The notes under the pieces were generated by a model. It was given only the letters and a program-made list of their open reading frames with translations. It had not been told where the DNA came from and did not search any database. Position numbers and translations under genes: made by a program. Below are positions 1-8,528 of a DNA stretch of 64,000 nt, one piece after another. How positions within the stretch are numbered: position 1 is the stretch's first letter; every line of letters starts with the position of its first letter. The DNA is from Capilliphycus robustus (lineage in GTDB: Bacteria > Cyanobacteriota > Cyanobacteriia > Cyanobacteriales > Microcoleaceae): the NCBI RefSeq assembly GCF_034932365.1, contig NZ_JAYGHR010000014.1:1-64000 (forward strand), in the 5' to 3' direction.

Positions 1-150
1 TCTCTGTAAAGAAAAGGAGGATTATTTCAACAGTTTTGATATTTTCTGTTTAAATAGAGCCTAAAACTTGCCCCCCATCAAAGGTTTAGCGATCGCCAAA
101 TTTTAGAACGAAACGGCCCTGCCCTTAGAAAGGGGGGTCAGGAGAGGGGA

Positions 151-260
151 GTAAGAAGACAGTCAGTAGCCTCCTCCTTCTAGGGGGAGGTTGGTGGGGG
201 TTACTCGGCAGTAAGAAGACAGGAAGTAGCCTCCCTTTGTAGGGGGAGGTTGGTGGGGGT
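151..260. repeat. Two direct copies of a ~50-bp G-rich repeat
   Basis: The stretch 151-201 is repeated at 211-260 with few differences. Both copies start with gtaagaagacag and end with agggggaggttggtgggggt. Each contains a small hairpin (cctcc...gggagg). No convincing gene covers bases 1-330; the minus-strand open frame here is made of these repeats. Confidence 0.75.
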
Positions 261-299
261 CGAGGACTAACAAAAACGAAAATAGAGAATATTGAAGCT

Positions 300-349
300 C
301 TAAGACTAAGCTTCGCTATAGTCTTAGATTCTAGAAACACTCTCTAGAA
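300..349. repeat. Two adjacent hairpins upstream of the candidate omega RNA
   Basis: Hairpin 1 pairs ctaagact (300-307) with agtcttag (320-327). Hairpin 2 pairs ttctaga (329-335) with tctagaa (343-349). Subterminal imperfect palindromes are typical of the left ends of IS200/IS605-superfamily elements, so these may mark the left end of the element carrying the RRXRR gene. The pairing is seen directly; the role is inferred. Confidence 0.4.
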
Positions 350-359
350 AGTAATGCTT

Positions 360-591
360 CAATACCTCACCTGGGAGAGCGAGGGTTCGTTATTACCAGG
401 TTACATCTTGGGAGAGTTGAGAAGCCAACTCGTTAAAACCAAGTAAAAGCTCAACGGTGTTGATCACGTCGGGGTACTTCACTCGCCCTGATCTCTGTAG
501 CTCCAGGGGTATCTGGAGGTTGGGTAAAGCCAAGACACGCATTGTTGAGTGAGGTAAGTGACCTAAACTGATTCTTTCGAGGTTTATCACC
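360..591 (+). ncRNA. Candidate omega RNA (HEARO-like) leader of the RRXRR/RuvC gene
   Basis: This 230-base stretch directly precedes an IscB/IsrB-like gene, where omega or HEARO RNAs are normally encoded. It is rich in self-complementary segments: gagttg (414-419) with a downstream caactc; ctcaac (450-455), which could alternatively pair with gttgag at 416-421; gatca (462-466) with tgatc (489-493), enclosing a ggg/ccc pairing; and a perfect ctccag/ctggag hairpin at 501-506/513-518. No open frame on the plus strand explains it. The 5' end and any guide segment cannot be fixed by eye. Identification rests on position and structure, not on a covariance-model match. Confidence 0.5.
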
Positions 592-1850
592 ATGCAGAAA
601 GAAAATCTAAGAGTTCCTGTTGTAGATTCATTTGGCAAGCCCTTGATGCCCACTAAAAGCTCACGGGCGAGGCGTTGGATTAAACAAGGGTTCGCTAAAC
701 CCTTCTGGAATAAGTTGGGTATCTGGTGTGTCCAATTACTGGTTGAGCCTTCAAGCACTCAAACCCAAGACATAGTAATTGGTAATGATCCAGGAAAACG
801 ATATTCCGGAATAGCTGTTCAGTCAGCAAAATACACCTTATTCATGTCCCACTTAGTCTTGATGGGGTTTATCCCCAAACGAGGCACAGCAATAGCAGGC
901 ATCACTGAAAAGATGTCTTACCGAGCAATGCTAAGACGTGGGCGTAGAGGTCGAAGAATCGACAGGATCTTGCCATTTAAGCTGAGAAATCATCGACAAA
1001 AACGCTTCTCTAACCGCAAAAAAGGCAAGCTACCCCCCTCAATTCGCTCTAACCGCTTGTTAGAAATTAGGGTAATCCGTGAATTAGCAAAAATCTATCC
1101 TGTTTCTGTAATTCGCGTGGAACGAGTCAAAGCAGATGTAGACAAAACATCAGGCCGAAAAAAGCTCAATCAGGTAAGGGTTTTTCTCCAGTTATGGTTG
1201 GTCAAAACTTCCTAACTGAGCAGTTGTCCAAAATAGCTAAAGTCGTAACAATTGAAGGGTGGCAAAAAGGGGGAAACGGCACGAGTCAAATACGGAAACA
1301 TCTGAACCTGTTCAAAAATAAAGAAAAAAAAGAATTACAGGTACCAGAAACACACGCAGTCGATGCAGTCGCTCTCGCTTCTGGACATTTTATTCAATAC
1401 AAGCCTTTTCATACAGCCAACAGTAGAGGATGTATTTGGCAAGGTAAAATTGCAGTAACACTATCCGCATTCAAAGTAATCTCGAAACCTCGAATTACGA
1501 GACGCAGATTACATGATGCTGTACCTAGCAAAGGTGGTGTAAGAGAAAGATACGGAGGTTCTACAACACCGTTTAAAGCAAGAAAAGGAGATTTGATTGA
1601 ATACTCAACAAAATCTAAAGGAGTTACCAAAAAAGTGATTGGTTATTGTTCTGGTTATACAGGTAAGAATCTATCTTTGAGTGATGCTAATTGGTCACGA
1701 CTTGGTAGATTTGCTAACTCAAAATGTCGAATCATTCAGCGCAATACTGGATTGGTAGTTTCGGGGGCATTGAACCCCACTCAACTACCCTCCTATCCCC
1801 CATACGACCAAGCCTCTGGCTATGGTCGCAGTACCCCGGAGGTTTCTTGA
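592..1850 (+). pseudogene. IsrB/IscB-like RRXRR-RuvC protein, split by a -1 frameshift
   Basis: The first frame (592-1215) carries the RRXRR-type N-terminus (GKPLMP...SRARRWIKQG), the RuvC-I motif NDPGKRYSGIAV with D66, an Arg-rich bridge-helix-like segment (MLRRGRRGRR) and the RuvC-II motif VIRVERVKAD with E177. The protein continues in the -1 frame with SGKGFSPVMVGQ and a RuvC-III motif ETHAVDAVALAS (His and Asp), then a basic C-terminal domain up to 1850. No HNH nuclease lies between RuvC-II and RuvC-III, so it resembles IsrB more than IscB. Joined length is about 419 residues. The frames meet at A6 (1158-1163), so this is either a one-base deletion or a frameshift site. In this family the protein is an RNA-guided nickase using an omega RNA encoded upstream. 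Confidence 0.75.
1158..1164 (+). other. A AAA AAG slippery heptamer at the RRXRR frame junction
   Basis: The zero-frame codons are cgA AAA AAG, which is the canonical bacterial -1 slippery heptamer. A -1 slip here leads straight into the frame that encodes the remaining conserved RuvC-III part. No strong downstream stem was seen. A simple loss of one A from an A7 run would look the same. Confidence 0.5.
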
Positions 1851-2044
1851 TGGATAATAAAGTCGGATTTCTCCTCAAAGTCTTATTGCTCTCAGCAGCA
1901 ATATCGGTTTTCATTAAATATGTTGGCCCTGATCTATCTATTCCATTATCCGTAACAAATACTTTAATTGCTGTTTTCTTCCCCAGTATTGCGATCGCCC
2001 TAATATTCCTCTGGCGAGGTACCCGCAGTTACAGTCAACAGTGA
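1850..2044 (+). CDS. Small two-helix membrane protein (64 aa)
   Basis: The ATG at 1850 overlaps the stop of the RRXRR frame (TGATG) and follows a good Shine-Dalgarno sequence (cggagg, 1837-1842). The product has two hydrophobic segments, about residues 6-22 and 37-54, joined by a short loop, and ends with a basic WRGTRSYSQQ tail. It resembles short conserved cyanobacterial membrane proteins of unknown function. The stop codon TGA is the first CAGTGA of the heptad repeat array that begins here, so the original C-terminus may have been replaced. Its overlap with the nuclease gene could be accidental, if the mobile element inserted next to it. Confidence 0.65.
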   Translation: MDNKVGFLLKVLLLSAAISVFIKYVGPDLSIPLSVTNTLIAVFFPSIAIALIFLWRGTRSYSQQ

Positions 2045-2365
2045 ACAGTGAACAGTAACCAGTGAACAGTGAACAGTAACCAGTGAACAGTGAACAGTAA
2101 CCAGTGAACAGTGAACAGTAACCAGTAACCAGTGAACAGTAACCAGTGAACAGTGAACAGTAACCAGTAACCAGTGAACAGTAACCAGTGAACAGTGAAC
2201 AGTAACCAGTGAACAGTGAACAGTAACCAGTGAACAGTGAACAGTGAACAGTAACCAGTGATAACTGTAAAAACTGGTAACTAATAACTAATAACTGTAA
2301 ACTGTAAACTGTAAAAACTGGTCACTGTAAACTGTAAACTGTAAACTGTATAAGCCCGCCCCTAC
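2030..2365. repeat. Heptameric short tandem repeat array, ending in CCCGCCCCTAC
   Basis: About 330 bp of seven-base units. The left part is CAGTGAA/CAGTAAC and the right part is ACTGTAA/ACTGGTA, so the array reverses orientation and could fold on itself. It ends with aagcccgcccctac (2352-2365), the complement of the gtaggggcgggtt that opens the next array at 3504. This matches the class of cyanobacterial STRR heptamer repeats. Confidence 0.9.
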
Positions 2366-2398
2366 ACCATTCCCTAACTCTAAACTCCTGAACTTCCC

Positions 2399-3484
2399 GT
2401 GAACCTTGGTCAATGGCTTGGCTTTTATGCGATTATCGCCTCGATATACATCCTGTGGCAAGTCCGACAGGCAATTTTGCTTGTTTTTGCCGCCATTGTC
2501 CTAGCAACGGTTCTGAACAAACTAGCGCGTTGGTTTCAACGGTTTCAAATTAAGGGATTAAAAATTAAGCGAAGTCTAGCGGTTTTCCTGTCAATTAGCC
2601 TATTCGTCCTGTTTTTTGTTACTGGTTTTCTCTTAGTGGTTCCACCGCTACTTGATCAATTCCAAGAACTCACCACCAAAGTTCCCCGAGGGATAGAACG
2701 AGGCTTGTATCGGTTTGATCTTTGGATCGAGTATCTGAAAACCCAAGTTCCGCAACAGTATAGAAAATACCTGCATCTGATCAACCGCGACATCACCGAG
2801 ATAGATGTTAACCAGATTATCACCCAACTGCAAAGTCTGGGAAATCAATTGATTGGCGGTGTGGGAGTCTTTGTCGGAACAACAGTCGGGGGAGTTCTCA
2901 GTATTATTCTGGTGCTGATTTTAACCATCATGCTGCTGGCTGATCCTCACGCTTACCGTCAAGCATTGATCAGACTCATTCCCTCATTTTATCGCGATCG
3001 CATGGGTGAGATTTTGCATTTGTGTGAATTGGCGATCGGACGTTGGGTGATTGGCGCTTTAATCGATATGAGTGTTGTGACGCTTTGTAGTTTAATTGCC
3101 TTGTCAGTCTTGCAAATTCCCTTTGCCTTTGCTAACGCTATTTTAGCGGGATTTCTCAACTTTATTCCCAATGTCGGGCCTGTTTTAAGCGTTATTCCCC
3201 CAATGGCGATCGCATTATTATACGCCCCTTGGAAAGCCTGGTTGGTTGTGCTGCTTTATTTTATTATCCAACAACTAGAAACTGCCTTTTTAATTCCCTA
3301 TGTTATGGCTCAACAATTGGCATTGTTACCTGCTATTACCTTACTGGCTCAAGGCTTCTTTCTAACCTTCTTCGGATTTTTAGGCTTGTTTCTGGCTTTA
3401 CCCTTAGCCGTCGTCGGTCAAGTTTTAATCAAAGAAATCTTAGTTAAAGATATTCTAGATGGATGGGAAACCGAAAAACAGTGA
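2399..3484 (+). CDS. AI-2E family transporter (PerM/YdiK-like permease)
   Basis: A 361-residue polytopic membrane protein. Hydrophobic pairs lie near the N-terminus (residues 5-40) and at 62-85, then comes a long soluble loop (90-150), then a block of helices from 155 to the end. The segment GFLNFIPNVGPVLSVIPP and the downstream FLGLFLALPLAVV stretch are hallmarks of the AI-2E/UPF0118 permease family, whose members export small molecules or act as Na+/H+ antiporters. The substrate cannot be read from sequence. The start is a GTG at 2399; no upstream ATG keeps the frame. The last residues (EKQ) and the TGA come from the heptad repeat. The gene sits between two inverted heptad arrays. Confidence 0.85.
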   Translation: MNLGQWLGFYAIIASIYILWQVRQAILLVFAAIVLATVLNKLARWFQRFQIKGLKIKRSLAVFLSISLFVLFFVTGFLLVVPPLLDQFQELTTKVPRGIERGLYRFDLWIEYLKTQVPQQYRKYLHLINRDITEIDVNQIITQLQSLGNQLIGGVGVFVGTTVGGVLSIILVLILTIMLLADPHAYRQALIRLIPSFYRDRMGEILHLCELAIGRWVIGALIDMSVVTLCSLIALSVLQIPFAFANAILAGFLNFIPNVGPVLSVIPPMAIALLYAPWKAWLVVLLYFIIQQLETAFLIPYVMAQQLALLPAITLLAQGFFLTFFGFLGLFLALPLAVVGQVLIKEILVKDILDGWETEKQ

Positions 3485-3740
3485 ACAGTTATCAGTTCTC
3501 AACGTAGGGGCGGGTTCATTACAGTTATCAGTTTACAGTTATCAGTGACCAGTTTTTACAGTTTACAGTTTACAGTTATTAGTTATTAGTTACCAGTTTT
3601 TACAGTTATCAGTTGTGCAGTAACCACAGCTACCAGTTTTTACAGTTATCAGTTTTTTGAGCGATCACCTGTAAACTGTTCACTGTAACCTCTTAACTGG
3701 TAACTGTTCACTGTTCACTGTTCACTGTAAAAGCTGTTCC
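3476..3740. repeat. Heptameric repeat array, inverted relative to the 2030-2365 array
   Basis: It contains gtaggggcgggtt at 3504-3516 followed by CAGTTAT/CAGTTTA/CAGTTTTTA units, then CTGTTCA/ACTGTAA units. About 100 bp starting at 3504 is nearly the reverse complement of about 2265-2365, so the permease gene lies inside a long inverted repeat. Confidence 0.9.
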
Positions 3741-3752
3741 CTGTCTAAAATA

Positions 3753-4928
3753 ATGAGAACGATCGCTGAAATTAATGAGAAAATTCGCGCCTCATCTGTC
3801 GTTGTGTTAACCGCAGAGGAAGTCAAAGCCCGAGTAATTGAAACCAGTGTCGCCCAAGTCGCTCAGGAGGTGGATGTAATTACCACAGGCACCTTTGAAC
3901 CGATGGAATCTTCGGGGGCGATCATTAACCTGGGACAAACCGATCCTCCGATTAATATTCGGAATTGTTGGCTGGATGGTGTGCAAGCTTACAGTGGGTT
4001 TGGGGCGGTTGATTTGTATCTGGGAGCCACTCAAATCGCCGAGAATGGGGATGAATCCGGCGATCGCGGAGGGGGACACGTAATTGAAGATTTAATCGCC
4101 GGAAAGCCCGTTTCCCTGCGCTCAACGGGATTAGTCTCTGACTGTTATCCCCGCAATTCCTTAGAAACCACCATTAGCCGCGACACCATTAATCAGTTTT
4201 ATTTATTTAACCCGCGAAACCTGTATCAAAATTTTATTGTTGGCGTAAATGGAGGCGATCGCCAACTGTTTACCTATCTCGGGCCATTGCAACCCCGTTT
4301 AGGAAATGCCGTCTATTCCAATCCGGGAGCCATTTCCCCTCTGATCAACGATCCGGACTTAGAAGTGGTTGGAATCGGCACCCGGATTTTCTTTGGGGGC
4401 GGAATTGGGTATATTACCTGGGAAGGTACCCAACATTTTCCTTTACAAAAACGTCTAGCAAACCGGACTCCTATCGGCCCTGCGGCTACCCTAGCCTTGA
4501 TTGGGGATGCTAAACAGATGAATTCCTACTGGGTCAGGGGTTGCTACTTCAAAAACTACGGGCCGTCTATTATGATTGGCGTGGGGATTCCGTTACCTGT
4601 CTTGCGGGAAGAAGTGATTGCTCATTGTGCGGTTCAAGATAAAGATATTGTCGCTCCTGTCGTTGATTTTTCAATTCCTCGGCGAGTGCGTCCGACTTTT
4701 GGGTTAGTCAGTTATGCCCAACTGAAAAAAGGCCGTATTTCGATTGAGGGTAAACCGGTGCGGACTGCTCCTGTAGCCAGTTTAGCTCGTTCTCGTCAAG
4801 TCGCGCAACAACTCAAACAATGGATTGAATTGGGACAGTTTACCCTCACCGAACCTGTGGCGTCTATTCCGATGGATAGAGCCTTTATTCCCCAAGATGT
4901 CTGGGGATCTCAGATCAATCTTGATTAG
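3753..4928 (+). CDS. Homocysteine biosynthesis (HcyBio/DUF39) protein
   Basis: A 391-residue protein matching the HcyBio (DUF39) family. Recognisable segments include MRTIAEINEKIR at the start, TTGTFEPMESSGAIINLG, CWLDGVQAYSGFGAVDLYLGA, GGGHVIEDLIAGK and GIGTRIFFGGGIGYITWEGTQH. In methanogens and Desulfovibrio, family members take part in forming homocysteine from aspartate semialdehyde. This copy has only the core domain, with no C-terminal ferredoxin or CBS part. The cyanobacterial role is not established. The ATG at 3753 has no strong Shine-Dalgarno; the heptad array ends just upstream and may carry the promoter region. Confidence 0.85.
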   Translation: MRTIAEINEKIRASSVVVLTAEEVKARVIETSVAQVAQEVDVITTGTFEPMESSGAIINLGQTDPPINIRNCWLDGVQAYSGFGAVDLYLGATQIAENGDESGDRGGGHVIEDLIAGKPVSLRSTGLVSDCYPRNSLETTISRDTINQFYLFNPRNLYQNFIVGVNGGDRQLFTYLGPLQPRLGNAVYSNPGAISPLINDPDLEVVGIGTRIFFGGGIGYITWEGTQHFPLQKRLANRTPIGPAATLALIGDAKQMNSYWVRGCYFKNYGPSIMIGVGIPLPVLREEVIAHCAVQDKDIVAPVVDFSIPRRVRPTFGLVSYAQLKKGRISIEGKPVRTAPVASLARSRQVAQQLKQWIELGQFTLTEPVASIPMDRAFIPQDVWGSQINLD

Positions 4929-4966
4929 GAGTCAGCTACAGAAGCATTAAGCAGACCAAAACTCGA

Positions 4967-6118
4967 TTAATTTTCCGTTTTCGGCTTGGGCTTGACGGGC
5001 TTAGAAATCGGTTGTGAGCGGGTCGGAGAGGAAGAAGCGGTTCTCGGCTTGACGGGAGGACGAGAGGAACGAGAGAAGTTGTCTCTTCTGTCTCCACCGC
5101 CTCGGAATGATCCTCCTCGACCCGGAAAGGGTTTTCTGCCTTTGTTGACAGGAATCAGGCCAATATCATGGCTTTCTTGAATAACAAGGCAATCTTGTTC
5201 GAGTTGAACGTGTAGATCACAGAAATGACCGACGGCTTTGGGGCCTGCCATACCATCAAGCTTGAGTTTGAAGAACTTCGGCTTTTCTTTGTCGCCCCGA
5301 GAGGATTGGCGAATTTTGACAATCACGTATTTTTCTTCATCTTGAGACTGGTAAACCACTTCGCCCCGAATGGAAAAATAGCCATGTTCAATATCAGGTA
5401 AGGCATTGGGATCAACTTTAGTCGGGCTTGGAGGTTTAACAGGCGGTGTCTCTGGAGTTGGGGATGATTCGAGATCCGTTGTTTCTGTAGAGGGTGACTC
5501 TTCATCCTCTTTTTTTAAGGTTTCCGGTTCCCAGACTCCCATAATCTGAACGTGCAGGTTTTCTTGTTTTTGGCGAGTACGGGGATAAACAACCCAGAGA
5601 TGTTCTTGGTCAAGGTCAATATGCTTTTTAACCAAACTCATAACACGACCGAGAAGAACCGCATCAATCACCGTTCCGTCGGCGGTGAGTAATATTCCCT
5701 GAGTAAATTGATCTTGCGAAGCGGTGTATCGCCCCCGAATCAAGCCGATTGCCCGATATTGCCGAGGTTCACTAGGAGGGGGTATTGGATGCCAAAGACG
5801 ACTCTGATCATTGAGAAGCTGATCCTCGCTTTCGGAGGAGTCGGTGTCGGAGACTGAAGCTTCAGAGGTCGTTTCGCTGGCCTGTTCTGATGAAGAATCA
5901 GGGGGCATCACCGTTTGATCGGATTGGGGATTTTCTTGAAGTTGCTTTGCACTCATGGGCAGATCAACGGACAGATCAACGGCAGGTTCGCTGGATTGAA
6001 CCGGCTGAGAGGATGAGGAATTAGGCATTTGGGAGGATCGATTCGGAGAAGGACTCATAGAACCTGATAGCAGCACAGACACATCCCATTTGGGAATATT
6101 AAAATATTCAGTGGACAC
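4967..6118 (-). CDS. Cyanobacterial hypothetical protein, acidic N-terminus and RGG-like C-terminus
   Basis: A 383-residue protein. Residues 12-110 are Ser/Pro/Glu-rich and probably disordered. A folded segment follows (about 115-210, around AIGLIRGRYTASQDQFTQG), then a Pro-rich linker, then a second segment (about 250-330, around GYFSIRGEVVYQSQDEEKYV). The C-terminus is basic with RGG-type motifs (GRGGSFRGGGDRR) and a Ser/Pro/Lys tail. RGG tails often bind RNA, but no catalytic motif was seen. It converges with the HcyBio gene, 38 bp away, with no obvious terminator between. Function unknown. Confidence 0.75.
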   Translation of the reverse strand: MSTEYFNIPKWDVSVLLSGSMSPSPNRSSQMPNSSSSQPVQSSEPAVDLSVDLPMSAKQLQENPQSDQTVMPPDSSSEQASETTSEASVSDTDSSESEDQLLNDQSRLWHPIPPPSEPRQYRAIGLIRGRYTASQDQFTQGILLTADGTVIDAVLLGRVMSLVKKHIDLDQEHLWVVYPRTRQKQENLHVQIMGVWEPETLKKEDEESPSTETTDLESSPTPETPPVKPPSPTKVDPNALPDIEHGYFSIRGEVVYQSQDEEKYVIVKIRQSSRGDKEKPKFFKLKLDGMAGPKAVGHFCDLHVQLEQDCLVIQESHDIGLIPVNKGRKPFPGRGGSFRGGGDRRDNFSRSSRPPVKPRTASSSPTRSQPISKPVKPKPKTEN

Positions 6119-6550
6119 ACAACTCGGTCAGAGACATTGAGTTGAAGTTAGACCTTAAACTGTCAGTGATTGAGGAGAGTCAGATGTTTTTTTTGAATTG
6201 CACCTTGACTCCTGTACCGTTGAAGACAGCTCACTGTGAAACTCAACAACACAATGGGTTTTAGATGATTGTCAATTGATGGGGTTCGAGTAGCAGGCTA
6301 ACGCTCTCAAAATTTTGTCGATTTGCCTATTTTACTGAATCCATTTGCTCAACGGACGAATCCGAATGCTTTTGACAAACCTCTTGTTATCCAATACCTC
6401 TATCAATTCGGTCTGAGCGAAGATCGCCAGGAAGTTAATTGACAGATAGTAGTGATGGGTCTGCTACTATATTAGCTGCAAGGCACAAACTGCTTTATCC
6501 AACTTTAGAGTTGAATCTGTACTGAGAGAGAGCGCAGGGGTCTAATTTCT
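6119..6550. other. Divergent intergenic region with a small hairpin
   Basis: This 430-bp gap separates the divergent RGG-tail and TPR genes and must hold both promoters. A hairpin pairs atagtag (6446-6452) with ctactat (6464-6470), just after ttgaca (6439-6444). No open reading frame of note. Confidence 0.4.
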
Positions 6551-7489
6551 ATGGTAGACAAACGTCGTGGGTTTATTGGTGTCATATTGATACTGTCTGT
6601 GATTGCTTTCGTAGGATTTTCTATGGGGCCTTTGATTGGCAGTTTGTTAGGGGGAAACCGCTCAAATAGTCAAACAACCCCAACCCCGACTCAAACGGCT
6701 CAAGCTAAACAAGCTGATTTAGAAGCTCAAGCCCGAGGCTATGAGTTAGTTTTGCAGCGAGAACCTGATAATGAAACGGCCCTGCGGGGGATTTTACAGG
6801 CAAGGTTAGAGTTGATCAGCATGGGTCAAGGCAATGTCAAGGATGTTGTTGAACCCTTGCAAAAGCTCTCCCAAATGAATCCAGAGGCTACTGAATATAG
6901 CATTTTATTAGCTCAGTCTCAACAATATACGGGGGATCAGGAAGGGGCGGCTCAAACCTATCGCCAAATTCTGGAAAAACAACCAGGACAAATTCAAGCC
7001 TTGCAAGGTTTAGTCAATTTACAGCTTGCTCAAAAACGTCCGGAAGCGGCGATCGGATTGTTACAGGATACTCTCAAAGCCGCTCCACAAGCAAATCAAG
7101 CTCAACCCAATACGATTGATGAAACCTCTGTTCAGTTGATCCTCGGACAAGTCTATGCTGAACAAAAACGCTACGAGGAGGCGATCGCTATCTATGATGA
7201 AGCCATCCGCAACAATCAGCAAGATTTTCGTCCCGTTCTGGCTAAAGCGATGGTTCTCAAGGATCAAGGGAATTTAGATGAGGCTGAACCCTTGTTTGGT
7301 AAGGCTTCAGACCTCGCACCCGCAGCGTTTAAAGACCAAATTCAACAGGCGGCAGGTATCGTTGCAACGCCGACTGAAGTCACCCCTGCTCCTCAAACGG
7401 CTCCTAATGCTCAACCGGACAGTCCGAGCGAACCTCAACCGGAAGCGGTGGAAAATGTAGAAGAAACTCCTGAACCCAATAACGAGTAA
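6551..7489 (+). CDS. Membrane-anchored tetratricopeptide-repeat protein
   Basis: A 312-residue protein with one N-terminal membrane helix (about residues 8-34), a Thr/Pro/Gln linker, then TPR units from about residue 57 to 260 (for example YEEAIAIYDEAIRNNQQDF and LDEAEPLFGKASDLAP). The last 45 residues are Pro/Glu/Gln-rich and disordered. TPR domains bind partner proteins; the membrane anchor suggests an assembly or scaffold role at the thylakoid or plasma membrane, but no specific partner can be named. A terminator follows at 7516. Confidence 0.8.
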   Translation: MVDKRRGFIGVILILSVIAFVGFSMGPLIGSLLGGNRSNSQTTPTPTQTAQAKQADLEAQARGYELVLQREPDNETALRGILQARLELISMGQGNVKDVVEPLQKLSQMNPEATEYSILLAQSQQYTGDQEGAAQTYRQILEKQPGQIQALQGLVNLQLAQKRPEAAIGLLQDTLKAAPQANQAQPNTIDETSVQLILGQVYAEQKRYEEAIAIYDEAIRNNQQDFRPVLAKAMVLKDQGNLDEAEPLFGKASDLAPAAFKDQIQQAAGIVATPTEVTPAPQTAPNAQPDSPSEPQPEAVENVEETPEPNNE

Positions 7490-7515
7490 TCCGACAACGC
7501 CATAAACCCCAGAAG

Positions 7516-7544
7516 CCCGGTTTTTTAGAGAAACTGGGTTTTTT
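7516..7544 (+). terminator. Rho-independent terminator after the TPR gene
   Basis: Stem cccggttt (7516-7523) with aaactggg (7531-7538), one G-T wobble, followed by T6. Confidence 0.75.
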
Positions 7545-8374
7545 GTCTGCCCGTAAAAACCGTGAGAATTCAAAAGACTGAAAAATCAGCTATGTATTAT
7601 AGCATAAACAAACCTCAAGTGTCCTCCGTAATTTCTCGGGTGTTTTTGGCAAATAGTAGCGAGAAAAATCCGTATTTCCCCCGTAGATTTCCTCTGAGCG
7701 AACTCGTACAATAGCAACATGACTCAAGTCGTTCTGAAGCTGAATAGACTCAATAAAACCAGTTACTCTAATTCAATTTAGCCAAAAGCCACCAACTCTA
7801 GACTGAATCTATTGGGTACAAGTTACGCAAGACAGAGGAGATGAAAGAAATGCAGGGGTCTTGGGTTTTACCAAAAAATTGGGGTAGGCGCCTCGCCCTT
7901 CTAGGGCAACTTTTTGCTAGGATTGAGATGTGGCAAGGGTAATCAACCACATTAAAAACCCAGTCGCTGAAAGGCAATGCACCTTGAAAACTGAAGTTAT
8001 GGGGTTCTGTGTAGGAAAGCGTGCATCGGGTAAAAACTAGCCTGCGGCAACGCTGCGCGTACAAGCAACAAGTACAGAGAAACCGACATTTTGAGGTTTT
8101 GAACTGTAGGGTAGGGCATACCCAAACAGGCTTCTGTAATGGAGCAAAACGCTTGAGGAGAAAATCATCTCTGGCATAGACAGGGCAACCTGTGTGTGTT
8201 AAGTGAATTCGTTGAACCAAGAATCCTCTTGCCTTTAGGCAGAGGAGTGTCAAGCCAAGGTGGATATACAGTCGTCGATTAAAATTTTGAATCCCTCAGC
8301 TTTTCCAAGACAAAAGTGATGCAACTTCTCAATTGCAGGTTGTTCTAATCTTTATAAAAATTCCCGTATAGTCT
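7545..8374. other. 830-bp stretch without a gene, mostly an IS605-like remnant
   Basis: Apart from the element at 7885-8256 no protein-like frame was found. The minus-strand open frame 7798-8253 only mirrors the element. An intrinsic terminator lies just downstream at 8375. Confidence 0.5.
7885..8256 (+). mobile_element. tnpB-less IS200/IS605-like element, copy B
   Basis: About 370 bp sharing long segments with the elements at 16301-16680 and 17720-18080 (which lie in the opposite orientation): the block ccttgaaaactgaagttatg, the caagcaacaagtacagag block and the aggcttctg.aatggagcaaaacgc block. The right end carries a bulged hairpin (cctcttgcc/ggcagagg) closing with gaggagtgtcaa, resembling cyanobacterial tnpB right ends (gaggatgtcaa). 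No transposase or TnpB frame is present, so it is a non-autonomous element or a solitary guide-RNA-scaffold-like end. Confidence 0.5.
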
Positions 8375-8405
8375 AACCCCAGCTTTGATGTTGGGGTTTT
8401 TTTTT
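8375..8405 (+). terminator. Orphan rho-independent terminator
   Basis: Stem aacccca (8375-8381) with tggggtt (8392-8398) running into T9. The last plus-strand gene ended almost 900 bp earlier and has its own terminator, so this one probably ends an untranslated transcript. Confidence 0.7.
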
Positions 8406-8528
8406 CACGTCGTTGGCTGATGAGGGTATATCTGCTCTAACACGCAACAGCCTTTAGATAGATATCACTAAAATCAAGATTCTGTTAGATTATTAAAATG
8501 TATTAAGTTATGAACAAAACCCCTTAGC

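Noticed and set aside
2030..3740. CRISPR-like array
   Set aside because: The repeats are seven-base units without spacers of constant length; they are STRR-type heptads, not CRISPR.
7798..8253. 151-codon minus-strand open frame
   Set aside because: It lies entirely inside IS605-like element copy B and mirrors its conserved non-coding blocks; the translation has no family-like features.
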